Positions 6,445 through 7,597 of a stretch of 7,597 nucleotides of DNA are shown here, piece by piece. This DNA comes from Deltaproteobacteria bacterium. GTDB lineage: Bacteria; Desulfobacterota; Desulfovibrionia; Desulfovibrionales; Desulfovibrionaceae. The position numbers and the translations under genes are program-made. Within the stretch, counting starts at the first letter, position 1; the number at the start of each line of letters is the position of its first letter. The stretch covers positions 1-7,597 of the forward strand of contig JAJBSY010000418.1 of NCBI GenBank assembly GCA_020861205.1. Reading direction: 5' to 3'. The notes under the pieces were generated by a model. That model saw nothing but the letters and a program-made list of their open reading frames with translations, was not told the DNA's origin and made no database searches.

Positions 6445-7597
6445 TTACAACCTGAAAGTAGCTAAAGAGCCGTCGTCCCCATCCTCCTCGTCACAAGGAA
6501 TGGGAACATCAGGCATGTCAGTGTTGCTTTCAGTATCCACATGCACTTGGCCGATAAGCTGATTCCATTGAACGCCGGCCCCTTGTTCCAAGACGGACAA
6601 CAGGTCAACGAATGCCTTAACCGTATTGCGTGGCGTCCGAAAATACGCGTCACCAATCTGCTGCGAGCAATGAGCTAAAAATGCGGTTAAGGCGTCATCA
6701 GGAACCAGGTACTTGCTTTCATCTCCTGATGCAAAAACATGCCGTAAGTTGCGAAGCAAGATGAGGAGCTCTTCGGGAGTCAGACTGGCCAAGTGTAATG
6801 ACGGCGAAGAATAATCAATAACACCCGCTGCTCGCGCAAAGGAATTTTCAGCCAAACGGGATTGCAACGCCTCATAGCTGTAAAGCCCTTTGCGCGGATC
6901 CAGTAAGAAGTCAGGCGTCCCACCCAGTAAAAAACCAATATATTCAGCGCTCCCTTGCAGGCAGTCGTTCAACATGCGCAGGATTTGCTCGTAATTGGAT
7001 GTGCGGGCTTTCTGACTGGATAGCTTATACAGGTTCACCATTTCATCAAGGTTGATCAACAGCCCCGCGTATCCCGCCTGGCGAACGAAGAGGGCCAATA
7101 GCTTGAAATGATCATATACACTCGCGTCATCAACAATAGTCCTTACCCCGAGCGCATTGCGGGCATCCGTTTTGGTTGTGAACTCGCCACGCAACCAGCG
7201 CACCGCATCAGCCTTCAGTTGATCATTACCGCTTTCATGTCCCTGCCAGTAGGCTTCGATCACTTTGGCAAAATCATACCCGCCCACCAGCTCTGAAAGA
7301 CTGCTCAATCGTTCTTCTATTGCTGTGCCGACGTTGCCTCCCCGGGCATCCGCCTCTTTTCGGGCCTCGGTAATAAAGCGTTCAACAACGCTTGTCAGCG
7401 CGTTGCCGTCCTGTTTGGTCCGGGTCGAGCAGTTTCGAAGCAGCTCCGCATACAGGTTGCGGGCTTGGCCGCCAGTTGCATACAAGCGCCTGTCCGGAGC
7501 AAGGTCCGCATGTAAAGTAACAAGCCCCTTTTCCAGAGCGATGGCGCGAATAAGTTGGAGAAAAAAACTCTTCCCGGAACCAAACTCACCAATAACC
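6445..7597 (-). CDS. sngB: DUF2791/BrxD-type P-loop ATPase of the defence operon, 5' end outside window
   Basis: An AAA-like ATP-binding protein; 383 residues are visible and the start lies beyond the right edge. The first visible residues are VIGEFGSGKSFFLQLIRA, the diagnostic DUF2791 Walker A (nt 7567-7596). Walker B is LLINLDEM with D184/E185 (visible numbering; nt 7042-7062), followed by NLYKLSS. The sensor-like FLLGGTPDFLLD and the KGLYSYEALQSRL segment after it are typical of this family. The C-terminus is acidic (DEEDGDD). Family members are usually about 430-440 residues, so roughly 50-60 residues are missing by truncation, not decay. The frame is open through the edge, so the in-frame TTG at 7485 is internal. 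The gene ends in TAA (6445-6447), 3 nt before the SF2 helicase start, so the two are one operon. Homologues are SngB of Shango and BrxD of type 2 BREX; how they act with the helicase is not settled. The family call is very strong; Shango over BREX rests on context. Confidence 0.88.
   Translation of the reverse strand, partial: VIGEFGSGKSFFLQLIRAIALEKGLVTLHADLAPDRRLYATGGQARNLYAELLRNCSTRTKQDGNALTSVVERFITEARKEADARGGNVGTAIEERLSSLSELVGGYDFAKVIEAYWQGHESGNDQLKADAVRWLRGEFTTKTDARNALGVRTIVDDASVYDHFKLLALFVRQAGYAGLLINLDEMVNLYKLSSQKARTSNYEQILRMLNDCLQGSAEYIGFLLGGTPDFLLDPRKGLYSYEALQSRLAENSFARAAGVIDYSSPSLHLASLTPEELLILLRNLRHVFASGDESKYLVPDDALTAFLAHCSQQIGDAYFRTPRNTVKAFVDLLSVLEQGAGVQWNQLIGQVHVDTESNTDMPDVPIPCDEEDGDDGSLATFRL

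Noticed and set aside
4264..7597. Calling a complete BREX system
   Set aside because: No PglZ, methyltransferase or PglY/BrxC-type gene is visible; only the ATPase-helicase pair shared with Shango is present.
1..7597. CRISPR arrays, tRNA or rRNA genes, insertion sequences
   Set aside because: I saw no regularly spaced repeats, no tRNA-like cloverleaf or rRNA stretches, and no transposase or terminal inverted repeats.

Overview
The window looks like an accessory (defence or mobile-element) region of a Gram-negative bacterium with moderate GC content. The protein style would suit a proteobacterium such as a sulfate reducer, but no marker gene confirms this. All genes I support lie on the minus strand, so transcription runs from right to left in the coordinates given.

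Right and centre (about 4264-7597): a DUF2791/BrxD-type P-loop ATPase, cut by the window edge just before its Walker A motif, is followed after 3 nt by an Lhr-like DEXH superfamily 2 helicase of 725 residues. This ATPase-helicase pair is the core shared by the Shango anti-phage system (sngB-sngC, normally preceded by the TerB-domain gene sngA) and by the brxD-brxHI end of type 2 BREX. The gene that would settle the choice lies upstream, outside the window. I favour Shango because no pgl/brx genes are visible and because of the gene that follows.

Centre-left (735-4256): 7 nt after the SF2 helicase starts a large Upf1/DNA2-like superfamily 1B helicase of about 1173 codons. It has a proline-rich N-terminal linker and a long coiled-coil insertion between the Walker A and DEAG motifs. 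The reading frame is broken twice, near 2358-2370 and most likely at an A4 run (plus strand) at 2161-2164. The two indels compensate, so the C-terminal third returns to the original frame. As written, translation stops after the Walker A half. A palindromic hairpin followed by a T-run (675-712) closes the operon.

Left (4-559): a separate small module holds a 78-residue AlpA/MerR-like winged HTH protein and a 110-residue protein of unknown function that overlaps it by 14 nt. Both have good ribosome binding sites. They look like mobile-element control genes and probably mark the border of the defence cassette.

As a working model, the ATPase, the SF2 helicase and the SF1 helicase form one operon acting on invading DNA, with the SF1 gene either decayed or mis-assembled. 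The most interesting points are the SF1 helicase as a possible fourth component of a Shango-like locus and its double compensating frameshift.
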